A stretch of 64,000 bases of DNA, taken from assembly GCA_013397455.1 (NCBI GenBank), contig VYZB01000122.1:2118783-2182782 (forward strand). Reading direction: 5' to 3'. Below are positions 27,201 to 40,600 of the stretch, piece after piece. The notes under the pieces were generated by a model, which made no database searches, was not told the origin of the DNA, and saw only the letters and a program-made list of their open reading frames with translations. The position numbers and the translations under genes were made by a program. Source of the DNA: Crotophaga sulcirostris. Lineage: Eukaryota; Chordata; Aves; Cuculiformes; Crotophagidae. Positions within the stretch are counted from its first letter, which is position 1, and every line of letters starts with the position of its first letter.

Positions 27201-29932
27201 GACCTGTGCTAGAAAAACTTTACAGTATATACAGGTCAATGTGCTGGTTCCTAAATATATAGCAATAGTTAAAAAGACAGCATCACTGTTATGGATATGT
27301 TGAAGTGTTTTAACTTGACCATTGTATTTAATTGTTGACAGAGATTTGCATATGGAGATTGTACAGAAAACAAGGAAACTAGCATAAGCTTTTCATGTTT
27401 AGGGTTCTCTTGGCTTTTGTGTCTTATGCTCCAGGTTAACTATCACAATAGTGGTATTTTCAGTAAGGAGAAGGGTTGGTTTCCGGGAAGATTACTTTGC
27501 CTTTTTCAAGACTTCTGACTCTCAGTTGCAGTGTTTCAGTGCTGCATGCGTATGGAGTTCAGGTGCTGCCTCTGCATACTTACTTTTGCAGCCCCTGTTC
27601 AGGCAGAGATCGAACTCTTGCAGTGGTCCTTACTCAAGGATGCACAGGAGGGAGCAATCCAACCCCTGCAAATTCTGTGGAAACCATGACATCCATAAAT
27701 ATTTAAAGATTTAGTACCTGGATGAAGAGTACTGGTCCTTCTCTTTCTTTCTGATGAAACAAGGTTGTCTTTCTATTGTGTCCTTGGTAGAGCTGGTTTT
27801 TTACATCTATTTAAGATATAGGAGCCTGGTTAAATAAGGACCATGGAGATTCATTTACAGCCAGGGAAAGAGAGAAGGCTGAGCTTCTAGTACAGATGTT
27901 TCATTTTTGTCTTGTTTAATTTCTGTCCATTATATTCACACATTTGTGGGTATTTATGAGACTTCACAAATCGAAAGAACTGAAGTTTATTTTTCTTTAA
28001 AGTGAAAGTATTGTATTCCTGTTGCTGCACTGCATGCAAGAAAATACAGCATTTGAGAACCTGTGATGTGGTATCTGTCCTTCAATTTGCTTCCTAATCT
28101 AACAGAAACCTGAATCAGAAGTAGCTGTTAGTAATGCTCTTGTATGATATGTAAGTTTGTAGTATCCATTAACTATGATATAATCCACATAAACTGGTTG
28201 AATTTGGGTAAGAATAGTGCATAATGCTCAAAATAGCACCCTTGCATGAAATGAAGTACCAATACATTGGGATGTGCACTTTATGGCCCTATATATGTGT
28301 GTGCACAGAATTTCTATGAGCAGATACTGCCTGTTGTGAGATACAAGCTGTTTATTGGGACAGATTCATATTGGAACATGACATCATAAGATATCCTACT
28401 TAGAAAGGTAGGAATATGAATTTAATAATTTAGAAACTCCCTCACACCCTTTTATTTTTCTGAAGCATAGGCAAATTTAGCAGAGAAGCTAAAATTGACT
28501 ATTACATTTATGTATGTCTCAGATGTACTATGGCTTTGATCTATTTATTTTAGTTTAAATTAATGATGATAAGTTGTGTCCAGATCTTAGCTGGAAGGCT
28601 TCTAAAGGCAGCAAAATAAAATGGTAATAGAAGAGCAGTTCATCTTATGACAGGTGGTGCTACAGTAGTGTTTGAGAGCAATGTTTACTACCTATTCTGC
28701 CTTCTGAGCATAGATTTTGAAATATACTGGTCTTACTGTGGAGTATCTTTCAATTAACAGCTCTTTGTTTCATGCGCTTAGGATGTTTATTTTACACAAA
28801 TAGAAAGTTTCCACCTTATGAAACATCACGTTGCAGTTCAGTGAGGTCAAATGTATTAGAAGTCAATATTGCTGATTATTTTTTTTCCTGAATTGCTCCA
28901 TTAATTATCAGAATGGCATTTCTGCCATTATGGAGCTGTCTCAAATCTGCAGGTTTCCCCCCTGAGAGCTGGTGTTGTCTCACAACTGTATGCTAGCAGC
29001 AAGCAAGTTTGTGGAACTCAGTAAAGCTGCTAGTGGCAGAAGTTTTTTGTGTCGCAGCATTAGGTTTTTACTACTTGGGATATTTGTTATGATAAAGCTA
29101 AAGGAATTGAGTTGGATCTAAAATTATACTCACATTATGAATATTCTGTTACGTATAAAATAAGTGTCTGGTTATTGGATGTTTTGAAAAATCAGTGAGT
29201 CAAAACTTCAGCTTTCTTTTGATACTTGATGAAACCCATTACGTCATTGATTGATGTCTAGATTTTAGTGGAAATGGGTCTTCAACATTATAATCTGCAA
29301 TATACAGCTTTGTCATCAGTTGGCAAATGGGTAGACATTCAGCCAATGTCAGAATCAGTGACCCTCCATCCATTAATGCAAAAGTACATTTTCAGAGCAT
29401 TGAGGTGAACCTTGTCCTACCACCTTCTGTGTTTTGCTGTGAGTACTCAATGGAGAGGCAAAAAATACATACTCTAGTGCTGTTGTTTTGTCAAAATAGT
29501 AACGTGAAGGAGCAACTACGTTCCTACTTTATTACTGTCAAGGAATCAAAGCAGTCTTTGTGAGGAAGGCAGAGTGAGGAGCAGTATATCCAAGTAAATG
29601 TGGAACAAAAATTGAGATGTTTGCTGTATCATAAAAAAAATAGGTGCAGAACATTGTTTTCCCACCACACATTACAAAAAGAAACTTTAAAGTAGAGGAG
29701 AGGGGGAATGAATAAAGATCTTCCTGGATGATAAGAGGAATCATCCCTAAATTGTGTAACTGATGATAAGTTTATGAAGTAATTACAGGAGTGGCTGATA
29801 GCGTGCTTTTGAGGAGTTAAATACTACATGGACAGGAAGTGGTGGTGTTTTGTTTTGTTTTAAATGCTAGAATTGTGTAATTGTTTCTGTCATTTGCTCT
29901 TGATCTTCAGTAAATTTCTTTGAATTCCCCAG
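24291..29932. other. Gene-free stretch upstream of the first SEMA5A coding exon
   Basis: No exon or named repeat is recognised. The end of the stretch (about 29885-29932) has the features of a 3' splice site: a pyrimidine-rich tract 'catttgctcttgatcttcag' and then the final 'ttctttgaattccccag'. This supports an intron rather than a promoter immediately upstream. No CpG-rich promoter is visible, so the transcription start is likely further 5', probably outside this window. Confidence 0.55.
29911..29932 (+). promoter_or_regulatory. SEMA5A: Tandem 3' splice acceptors before SEMA5A exon A
   Basis: The acceptor used in this annotation is the AG at 29931-29932 after 'ttctttgaattcccc'. A second AG at 29909-29910, preceded by a good pyrimidine stretch 'tttgctcttgatcttc', could serve as an alternative acceptor. 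It would only lengthen the 5'UTR by 22 bases. Which is used cannot be told from DNA alone. Confidence 0.5.
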
Positions 29933-29998
29933 GTGCTTTTTCCACATGAGTGCAAGAAAAGTAGCCAGTTAAAAGAAGTGACCGCTGTGGAGGACAGC
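29933..29998 (+). other. SEMA5A: SEMA5A exon A 5'UTR with a short upstream ORF
   Basis: These 66 bases lie between the splice acceptor and the first in-frame ATG. They contain an upstream ATG at 29946 in another frame that opens an eight-codon ORF ending at the TAA at 29970-29972, 26 bases before the ATG at 29999. The main reading frame itself is open through the whole segment back to the acceptor, so an upstream exon could in principle extend the protein, but the human homologue starts at the later Met. An upstream ORF of this kind often lowers translation; that effect here is inference. Confidence 0.7.
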
Positions 29999-30131
29999 AT
30001 GACCACCATGAAAGGAAGCTGCCTCCTCACACTGCTGTTGGCAGGGCTTGGGGTATTAGGAATACTGGAGTCAACAACAACAGCAGATACCCACTGCCAC
30101 AGAGCTGAGCACCCAGTTATTGCCTACAAAG
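29999..30131 (+). CDS. SEMA5A: Semaphorin 5A, first coding exon (signal peptide and Sema start)
   Basis: This exon encodes the N-terminus of semaphorin 5A, a type I transmembrane axon-guidance protein with an extracellular Sema domain followed by thrombospondin type 1 repeats. Two in-frame ATGs lie three codons apart, at 29999 and 30008. Both have A at -3. The second begins MKGSC, aligned with the human start MKG, and is my preferred ancestral start. The following hydrophobic core LLTLLLAGLGVLGI is a signal peptide, with cleavage likely in the Thr-rich STTTAD segment. The mature part then reads THCHRAEHPVIAYK, which matches the human Sema start with Cys at residue 30 (counting from 30008). 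The exon ends AAAG before GTAAGG, leaving a phase 1 split Glu codon. The donor at 30132 is strong. The signal peptide is poorly conserved relative to human, as is usual. Confidence 0.93.
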
Positions 30132-30404
30132 GTAAGGGGTAAACACAAAACCACTTCTCCAGAAGTAGGCTAAGGACTGTGAGATCTCTTAGTGGAAATC
30201 TCTGTTTATAAAGTATAACGGTATAGAAAAGAAAAGTGTACTCAGTGCTGTTATCTGGTAACCTTGTATTCCATACAAGTTAAATACAACTAGGCTTGCA
30301 AAGTTCGTTTACAATTTGGTTCTGAATATGTCATATAAAGGTGAGTGAATCGTTTTCCTCTGTGATTAAAACTAGCCTTTACTCTTGCATCGGTTTTTTT
30401 CTTT

Positions 30405-31625
30405 CCAGGTGCAGGACTCTGCATGTGTACATTTAATTTCATGAGGTTGCTCTTGGCCTATTCCTCCAAGCGATCTGGGTCCCTCTGGATGACAACCCTG
30501 CCCTCAAACTTATCAATTATTTCTCTCAATTTGGTGTTATCTTCAAACTTTACAGACCACACTCTGTTGCCTCTCATTGGTCATTCATTAAGGTGTTAAA
30601 CAGGACAGGTCTCAGGATGAACCCTTGCGACATCCTGGATCAACCTGTGACATTCCACTTGTTACTGTCATTATGATGGTGCAAGGTCCATTAAACATTT
30701 ACACTTTGGGCTTGTTCATGCAACTGGCTTTTTACCCATCTGGTTACCCACCTGAAGAGACAGACCATAACATCCTAGGTTGAAGTGAGAAAGCACTGAA
30801 AGCCTTCAGGTAAATGACATCCTCTGCTCTCCCTTCTTTGTTAAAACTAGTGATTTTATTGTAGAAGGCAATCAGGTTGTCAGGAATTATTTACCCTTGG
30901 CAAATTTATGCTATTCTCAGTCACCTTCTCCTCCATGTGTCCAGAAAAGTGCATTTCAAGAGGACTAACTGTAACTTTCTCAGGAACTTAAGTGAGATTG
31001 ACTGACCTGTAGTTGCCACATTTGTTTTCCTGTGGTTACTGAGGACCTCCCTTCATCTCTGTGACTTTTCAGAGATGAAGACTGACCAGTTTTCTCAGTG
31101 TCTGTGGATGCAGTATGTCTGATCCCATGGACTGATTTATTGGTTGAGATCTTGCAAGTCATCCCAGACTCAAGCCACATCTACTGTTGGTAGCTCTTGA
31201 ACCGCTTTACTAAACACCAGGTGCCTTTGAGACCTTATTGTTGAAGATTGAAACAAAGGAGGTATTGAGTCCCTCAGCGTAATCTGTGTCTGCTGACACT
31301 AGATCACCTGCTTAATTCAGCAACAGGCTTATGTTGTCTCTGTTTGACCGTTCATTATTATTATCGCAGTGGAAGCTGCTTTTATTGCCCTTGACATTCC
31401 ATGCAAGTCCTAACTCCCACTGAACTTTCTTTAACCTAACACAATCCATACATGCCCATGTGGTGTTTCTAAATTCCTCCTTGGTCACGTTGCCCCTGCT
31501 TACACCTCATATATACAGCCTTCCTGCATTGGAGCTCTACCATGCGTTCCTTGCTTCGCCAGGCCAATCTTTTCATACGTGTCGTTGTCATCTTGAGTAT
31601 TGGGATAGAGTGCTGAGGGACAGTT
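30405..31625 (-). mobile_element. Old antisense CR1 LINE fragment (ORF2 reverse transcriptase)
   Basis: Read on the minus strand, this stretch carries CR1 ORF2 blocks in order. Near 31250-31280 is a degraded EALN/KAEAL-type segment. Near 30780-30830 is DVIYL, equivalent to the DVVYLDFSKAF palm motif, broken by frameshifts. At 30510-30550 are KFEDNTKLREIID (equivalent to the FADDTKL motif), and then VIQRDPDRLEE, with an NLMKLN-like block at about 30420-30445. The frames are heavily mutated, so it is an old, inactive copy. It starts about 270 bases after the exon A splice donor, on the strand opposite to SEMA5A. The boundaries are approximate, especially at 31625. Confidence 0.78.
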
Positions 31626-34600
31626 GGAACAAGGCAAAGAACACTTGAAGGTTGTTGCCTGTAAAAAACTGAGGCTTTTAATAACTTATCTGATTTTTTT
31701 ATTTATTTGTACTGAGATTTTTCCATTAGTGTCACAAATAAGAATGAGTTCCAAATAATTTGGAGCTATGAGGATGTAGGGATTAAGATGTATTATATTA
31801 CATCCTCCTGTTTTTCTGAGAAAGCACGTGTAATTTTCTGTTCCAATAAGTTAAGATTTATTGAATTTTAATTGAAAAAAGATTTGTTTCCATTCTTTTC
31901 ATAAAGTTAGAGAAAATAATGTTGTGTTTTCTACAGAAATTATTTTGGTTCTGGCATTTTAATGGTTTAATAACAGTAATAGTGCCAGCTGTCCCTTTCT
32001 CAAATACATTGGTGAATGAACTGAAGTGGTTACATTCTGTACTTGGGAACTGCAGACCATCAGTCTGTTGTGGAAGAGGGACCTTTATCTGTCCTTTATT
32101 GATGGTCTAAATAATATGATTTATTTTCATTAATTGTCTGGTTTTCTTAGCATTCATGTTGTGTGTATAATTTAGTTAAAAATGTTACCATAACATACAT
32201 ACACAATGTTGTAAATTAAAGAATTAAAGTAGCAGAGTTAAAATTCTGGCACTTAAAATTAAGCAATTTCACAAACTAAGGGATCACTGCAGATACTTTT
32301 TTTTGGTATATGCCGCTGTAAAAACAAATAATTGAGACTCATTACTAGAGTCGTGCTAAAAGTTGATTAAAAATGTGTTGGTTTATGAATATGACTCAGC
32401 CAGAATTTAGGAGAGTAGCTTGAAATTAACTTGACCATACTTTTTAGACCATTAACGTTCTCTGTCATATTTAATTTCTACTGATGTCCTTCCAGTTCTA
32501 AGTTACTATGCTGAGGCTTTTTAGGGACAGAGACCTCTGCCGTCTTGTTTCAGTTGCATCTTTTGATGTAGCCAGAGATGGTGTCACAGTTAAAGTTTAC
32601 TGAACAAAACCAATTCCGTTTTACTGTCAATATATGTGGGGAATACAATTACGTAGAAACATTTGTTTTCAGATGGTTAAAACAGGATTTTCTAAGTTTT
32701 TAAACTCGCTCTTGACTTTTGTGGTAAAAATATCAGTATGTATCCATGACATACCATAGCTTTTAGAAACTGACATATCTTGAAAAAATTCCCTTAAAAA
32801 TATTCTATCAGCTGTAGTTCATACTCACCAAAATAATCTGTCAGGGATCATCAGGAAATCTTAGAAAGTACACGCAGCAACATATTTACAATGTAGTATA
32901 CAGCAAGTGATAGCTAGGTAACATAACTGATGTGAGCACACAGCAGTTGACTTGTAATTGCAGGACTCCTGGTTAAGGGAAAACAGAAGACGTGAGATGA
33001 AAGGAAAAGAGGACTAAAAGGTTTGTCTTTTAGCCTGTTTATTAGAAATGGACTACTTGGGGTATTTAAAGTCTAAATAAGGAGATGCTTGCAAGAAGAG
33101 CTACTCAGTGAATGAGTTCTACAGAAGGAGTTGGCAAGATTCAGCCAGCCCTTTTTCTAGTTTCTCTATTCTTTCTGCGGCATTTACTGACTTCATGAAT
33201 GCCCATAGGAAAATGCCCTCTGTATCTACTGACATTATCAGTGCTGCTAGACCAACAGAATTCTGAAATCAATTCTTAACAGCTACGAAAACTTTAACTT
33301 GAATGCTGCATTAATACTGTACTCTGTAAAGTCATTTTATAATAATATTGGATCCACCAGCACTAAATGTTGTGTGGGATGCTGAACAATTAACCGAGGC
33401 TGAGTGGTATTTACTGGTAGGTACTTTAAAGCTTGTAAACTCAGTACTTACTTTACAGAAATATCAACTCTTTTGTTTTATTTATAACTGACTAAGGCCT
33501 TTTTTTGTAGTTTCTGGTATGCCAAAATAACAATACACTTATTTGATTTGTCTTCCTGTGAAGATGTATGGTAGATGGAGTATAAACTATTAAATAAAAC
33601 TAATTGAGTGAGAGCATGGTGTAGTGTATGGATGAACAGCTGCAAAAAAACTAATATAAAAGAAAAAGTAGTCCCCAGGAGTTGTCATGGTGAAATATGG
33701 AAAGGGAGTGTATCTCCGAAAAGAGCTTGCTTGCTTTCCCACTGCCCATCAAAAACTGCTCGCTTACATGAAGATTCTGTCAAGCTATCTTGTGTAGAGA
33801 GGCATATACTATTTCTGTCTCTGATTTTGCCAACTAAATACTTCTAGCTGAAAGACTGTGATGTACCTCCTGATATCAAAGGGCAAGAGTTTCACCCTCC
33901 AGTTGAGAACCTTTACTCAGGTACTTTGTTTGCCAATGGAAGTGGAAAGAGAAGTTGCAGAAGCAGGGGAGATGTATGCATTTTCAAAGGATTTTTGACA
34001 TGATCTAAAAATATCTTTCATCTTATGTTTCTTATCCACAGTATTAATAATTATATTTTAATTTGTTTATCTGCATGATTAATGTTAGGACACCTTTCCT
34101 CTCTCCCAGAAACTATAATAAATGTGAAAGTCGACTGTAGATCCTAAAATATTTCAACTCTAAAATCTGCTGTCATAGGTCTTCCCTAGAGTAGGATAAG
34201 ACAATTTGTAACGTTTGTCTAAATATTCCCATAGTTTTTAAAGTGCTTAGCCACTTTATAGAACTTGATGTTTTATTACTGATTTTTTTTAAAAAAAAAA
34301 GTGTAAATGCACTTACAGTGGTATCCTGTTTCACCCTGATATTTTCTGAACTTTAAAACTGTCAGACCTCTCACAAGGTGTACACACAGCTGAATACTCA
34401 TGCTATAGGGAGACCCCATCCATGAGGTAGAACTGAAGGGGCCATCCCAGTTGCTTAGTGATGTGTGAGAGGAAGCAGGAAAAAAAAAATACCTGGACTG
34501 CATTTTCAGGCATGAAGTTGTAAGTATTGACTGGCCTGCAGTTTACCTGTGTAAAGTGGAATTTCTTAGACTTTTCTATCAGAAATAAAGTGCAGTTGTG

Positions 34601-37600
34601 AACTTGAGTTAATTGATGTTGAGGGTATAGCCGAGATCATCTGCTCTGGGGCAAATTTTATTCTTTTATGCTTCTATAAAAGAATCAGAATTTCAGATTG
34701 TGCCATCTCAATAAAAAAGCATCAGCTGACATAGCTTCTTTACCGCCCAGCATGTATATATAAAATATCACTAAATACAGCTTCTAAAATTATCTGTTGA
34801 ATAAACATGCTCAAAAATAGCATATCTCAATCCATACAAGAAATGAACATAAACCCTTCATTTCTACTTGAGGTTAACCAGAAAAGAAAAACAGCATAGT
34901 TATAATTTGATTCTTTGGTTTTAGAATCCTAAGAAATATATTTTCTTAATCGCTATTGTCTAACCACCATAGAATTCCCTCACTTGATGTTTGTTTAATA
35001 GGCTCAGCACATTGCTCTGCTCATTTCATCATGTGGTTTGCACATGGAGTGCATGCACTTAACGTACCAAGAGGAAATAACATGTGGGCTGAATGAAGGA
35101 TACATGTTGCATGAACTTTTTTTTTAACTCTCTTTTCTTTTCCTTTATCTTGTTGCAAGCTACTCATTTTTTATTGCTTTTTCTTTCTCTTTCCTCTGTT
35201 TTTCAAAAAATACATTTTAACGACCTCCTGCCAGCTTCAGCAGTGGGATTAAGGTGTACCGATTTCCATCCCCTATCCTCTTCTGGGTTTTTCTTTAAAT
35301 AAAGATGATTCATCAGTGAAGAAAAGTTGATTGCTAGATATTGCAACTTTGCTTTGTGTAGATGATAGGTCTATGTGATTGCTTGCACTACTCTGCCAAG
35401 AACCAGTCCCTCTAAGGAGGAATCAAATTGGTCTACTAGTTTTATATTTTTTTCAATCTAATTAGGTTTGCCTTCAGTTTTGTACAGGAGACTAAGCACC
35501 TGCTGGAGAATGACATCTCTTTCAACTGCTTATAGTTAATTTTAAAAGTTATATCTTTGCAGACTGAAGGGTACTACCCCTTACTATTTCCCTGAATTAC
35601 CCAGTATCTTTGGTAGACATTTCCATAAAAAATAGAGTATGGCAAGGACTGAATTCTCTAAGCAGAGACTTTCGTACTGGCTAATTTCCCTCCCCGCCCC
35701 CTGCCCCAAATTGATCATGTTTTTAAAGCAAGCATCAATTTGCAGTTCCTTTGGCATCCCAACCAAGCTGGACCATCATGCAATATTAATAATTTTAATA
35801 ATATTCTGATAATTTAAAATCAGCAGTGTCTGCAACAGCTAGTGAGCTGCACAGGCACGTCCTGTGAGCCTTTTCATAGCATTTCCCTGGCTAATTTCTT
35901 CCCTGTTGCTCTAATGTGGAAGTTTGGAGCATGTGAAATTTGCTGGTTGTTAATGAAGCAGCAGAATGAGTGAGAGCCTCCTGTCCACATTCCAATAGCT
36001 GTGAAAAGCGGGCAGATGGAATTACATTCTATTTTTTTTTTTTCTTTTTTATCTTCTTCTTCAAAAGAGAGGTATTTTTACTGAAAGGCTGTAAAACATC
36101 CAAACTGGAATATCTTAAAGCAACAAATTAATAGAACTCCTAAGCACCTGAAGTTCTTTGATCTTCTAGAAGTTTTGGTGTGTTTAAAGACAAGAGGAAA
36201 CACAATATTTCTCTGATTTTAATCTGTTTTATTTTTTTTCCGCTGGAAAATATTTTATTTCTTTTTCATAAGATGTTTAAGGTATACTACGTCCCTTCTA
36301 CTGACAATGTGAATATTCTACTGATCTACCCCTTGGAAAAGACATTAATGAAACATATTCAGTGTTTCTAAATCATCTGGCACAGTGTAAATTATGTTTT
36401 GCTGAAGTTTTAAGTTCTCTATGCATAATCTACATGCTGGTTCATGTGAATTTTGTACTTCTCCATCTTCAGGGGGTGCATTGCAACATCTCCAAATCTA
36501 AGGAGTGGCTAGGTAACATTGTACGACTAAGGAGCTGGGAGGCAGGCTTTTTTAAATTGTCTTGGTGTAACCCATTTGTGCCCAGCTCTTCATGGAGCTT
36601 GTGGCTTTGCCATTGTCATGGCCTGGTAAGACACAGTTGTGCTGTGTGGAGTGGGTGGCCCTGCAGGCTCTATTGCTGACGAGGGTACCTGTGCAGCCTG
36701 CCTGGCTTCTTAAGGCAGTGGCAGCAGCATGGCTCTAAGTTTTGCCTGAAGCATCCTTAGTTCAGTTTTTCTTGGTTACTTCTGAAGTAACCTGGACTGC
36801 TAGTTCATGAAAGATGGTGACAATTGGAGTTACTGTCTTTCTGATCCTGGGCAACTGTTTCTTTACTTGGTAATGACCAGATTTCTGTAAAGACTTGTTC
36901 CAGTGGTTCAAGAAGAACCTTCCAGGTTCTGTGTAGTATTTACAGGGACTGTCTTGCACTCGCTCACTGGTATCTACTGCCCTTACTGACTGTCTGTTAC
37001 TGACTGTCGGTCACTGAATGTCACCTTCTGCTGGCTATCCCTTTCGCCAAGAGATTGAGGGGAAACCCTGGCCCACCCTTGGACCTTGCCTGGAGCTCTA
37101 CAGTTTCCAGGAATCCTAGAGATGTAAAGGAAAACATGTTATTTTTTTCCTTTTTCTCATCCATATCTTGCACTCTTAGAGGTTCTTTGTGTTTATTTGA
37201 CAGAATGGGCAGAAGTAGAGATGTGCAGTCAGTGCTTCTTCAAAGCAATGTTTTTTCACATGCTTTCTTTCCTGCCTTCCTTCTTGAGCACTGTTTGTCT
37301 GCTGTTGACAAGACTATAGGATGCTGAATAGCAGCTGATTTTGTTTGCGTGGCTGAAGATGGTAGATGCTCGGTTGTTATGTGGCAATTTGTCACATGCA
37401 GGTGAGAACCATGTTTTGGCTTTTCTTCCAGTGCTGACTTTAGATTTTGTTCTGAAAACATTTTGGACAAAGAAATGTGGTTCTTCTCTACCATTTCTGA
37501 GAATTAGGAGCTCTACAGTAAATCAACTAAAGTAGTTGTTAATAATGACAAACACATAGACTTTGACAGTGCACTTCAGAACAAAAATAATTTCTACAAA

Positions 37601-40600
37601 AATAAGTGCTGTTCAGTTGTTTGTGAGGTTGTGGCTTTTCCTTTACTTTTTCTTGCTTGTCACTTTCTTTTTATAGCTTGGGATGTTTTCTTTAGTAGTT
37701 TGGGAGTGGAGGGAGAGGAAAGTGTGTTCCACTTTGATGTCCTGGCTTCAAGCTCTTACCAAGATTAGTGTCAGGCTTTACCGTATACGTCCTTTGTGTT
37801 ACAGTATGATTGTTTTGTTAGTCTTTGTATTTTTTACAAGAAATATCTTCAGACCTGAAAATATTTTAAGAGCTATAGTCTTGGGCAAAGTAAATCGAAT
37901 TGAGAAATTGTATTATGCAGAGCCAATGAAAATAAAGAAGTTTAGTATTTTCATCTGGCAACATAAATAAGAACGCATCATTGTAAGACGGTCAGTTCTA
38001 GAAACAAGATCTTGCTAACTGAAAAATAGATTCTTGCTGCACAAATCACATGGCATTATTTTAACTGTGTATAGGCAGTTGGCTTTATGATTCGGTTCCC
38101 TACAATACACATTAAAATTCAGCAGATTTCTTTACAGAATTCCATGTTGAGAACAAATACTATCTTCCCATAACCCTACAACGTGATTTCCTTGAAAATG
38201 AATTCTGCAGCTCGTTGCCAAAGTCAGCATGTAAGTGTTAAAAAGGTTAAGACCCTTTGAATAAAGGGCATGACTAAGGATGTCAAGTGTGTTACGCATC
38301 AGTTCGTCTCTCTGCTTCACATTCCAGAAGGCAGGGAGTGGCAGCACAGGGGACAGAGCTGATTACTGGAAGGGGTAGCTGTGCTCGCTGGGAAGGGCTT
38401 GTAATCTCTGTGCTGACTGAGATGTGAAGTTACTGGGTTTTGACTGGCAGAACCTCTCCAGGGCAAAATAAATCTTTAACCAGTATGGGGAAAGGCAGAG
38501 GCAGCAAGTAGTATTTCCGTGCATCAAAACACAGCTGAGCTTCACAGCATAGTTTTCACAACTCAGAAAAAGTCCCTATAATAGTGGTGTGCTCATCTCT
38601 GCCTATCCTGCTGAATGAGTCCCTGCCCTGAAGTGTAGATCAACTGGCCTGCAAGGTGATGTACAGTGTAAACTGGGAGACAGTCTCTCTTGTTTCATCT
38701 TCCTTCACTGATTGTTTTTAGTTTCTCCTTGGGATTCTTACACCTTTCTTGTATTATTTTTTTATTTTAATCTCTTGTGTTGATTAGCTTTCTGTACTCT
38801 TTCCTCCCCCTTTCCTGCTCTTAAATTATATGTTTCACATTTAGACCATTCCTCATTTGTAGAAACTGGATTGAGACATAATATTGAGACTTGATTTATA
38901 ATACCACTGCTGTCTGCTGCAGGCTACTTATACCTTTTTTTCTGGGCCATCTTGAACTAGCAGCTGACAAAACCAGGATATTAAAACGGAACAGACATAA
39001 GTCTGGTGCAGGATAATAATTCTTTTGTTTCTCTGAGATTTTCTCTCTCCCTCGTCTTCTCCCTGGTGTGTCCCCATTGTTCTTCTGGTCTTTCCCTCCA
39101 TGTCCTCTACCTACATCTCACATAATATAGTTTTGCAATGCATATGCTCTCCCCGAGGCTTCTTAAAACATGTGAACTTAGCCTTACTCTTTTCTCACTA
39201 TGGTGCTGCTGGTCCAAAACATTCCCTGATTTATTTTTTTTTACTCTGGATCTTTGCTTCACCTTTCATTAGCAATGCACTGTTTTTATGTAGCATACCT
39301 TCTTGTGCCTCCATATCTGAATGTCATTCCATCTGTACTTTAATCTGCTTCTAATGTGATGACAGGTTTCTGGTCACCTTTACACTTAAAACTATTTGGG
39401 TTTTATTATTTGTGTTTTGTTGTTGTTGTTTTTGTTTATTAACTGTGCAGTTTTTATGTGTTTTATGTTTCTTATCTGGATGCCTCCTCCTTTGCCTGAA
39501 TATGTGTGTGTCATTATAAGTAGGAATCTTGAATGATACAACCTGTAAACCATTTCATCACATGTAGCCTGTTAGAGTAAATTGGTTTTAGTAATTTCCA
39601 GTGATCCTTCAGATCTCCTTGCTTGCTTTCTAAGCTGCTTTTTATAATGCATGTTAAGCTATTTACTGATAGACTCATTCAAGCTGTGAAATGCAATGGA
39701 GGTGACTCCTTGGTTGCCCTTACAAGCATGACACCTGAAATCTGTCTTGTCATTCTCCAGGTGCTCCCATCTGGAAAGTCTTTGTTATGTTTGTTTACTC
39801 CTCTAAGTATCCATTGCCCCTGAGCTCCTCTCTGTTGTACTGCCAGGTGTATACACAATTCAACAAGAGTGGGGTTGCTAAATCTGCTACTGACAGTTTC
39901 GAGAAAATAAAGTTTAGTGACTACTAGGAGGACAGCATTTTCCCACAGATGAGATAGTGGAGAATCTAAACAGTAAGAGGTGAGATTACAATCCCTACTG
40001 TGTTTCTACAGTAGTGGGTTTGAGTTGATGTCAAGGTGATGTCATTCAGGCTGATATTTTGTAGTGGAATATTCATAAAAAAGAAGAACAGATGTGTGTG
40101 ATGATGAAACAGAGTAAGAATGGCAGTGGAATGCAATCCACAAGCAGAAAAATCTGAATCTCTATTGCATTAAATGTATCATGGGGGAAATCCCAGATCT
40201 GAGATCCCCAAACTCAGATGCTTCAGTTTTGGCTCTTCCTTTCTTTCTCCTTAATTTTTGTTTCTTTATGGTAGTTTGTTGGTCTGGTATTTTCATGATT
40301 CCTAAACTGAACATTTAATAAAGATTGGTAGACTTTTTGCTTTAATGCAGGCCAGGATTTGGAAATCTTGTTTCATCTCTTGGCTTACTTGACAATCTCT
40401 TCACGTTTATTGTTCAAAGTACGGTGCAGAATATCAGGAAACAGAAAATCTTTAAGCACAGTTCTTCACCACTTAAACTGTTGTTAAACATTTATATTAT
40501 TTTTAAACACAATGCTATCCTCAAATGACTGATACCGTATAATTTAAAAATATTATAACATCAGGTATGCCATTTTTCAATCAAAGGTTTGTTTCCTTAT

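Noticed and set aside
30396..30408. Pyrimidine tract and CAG resembling a 3' splice site after exon A
   Set aside because: It opens into degenerate antisense CR1 sequence with no exon-like continuation, and it would not keep the SEMA5A frame.
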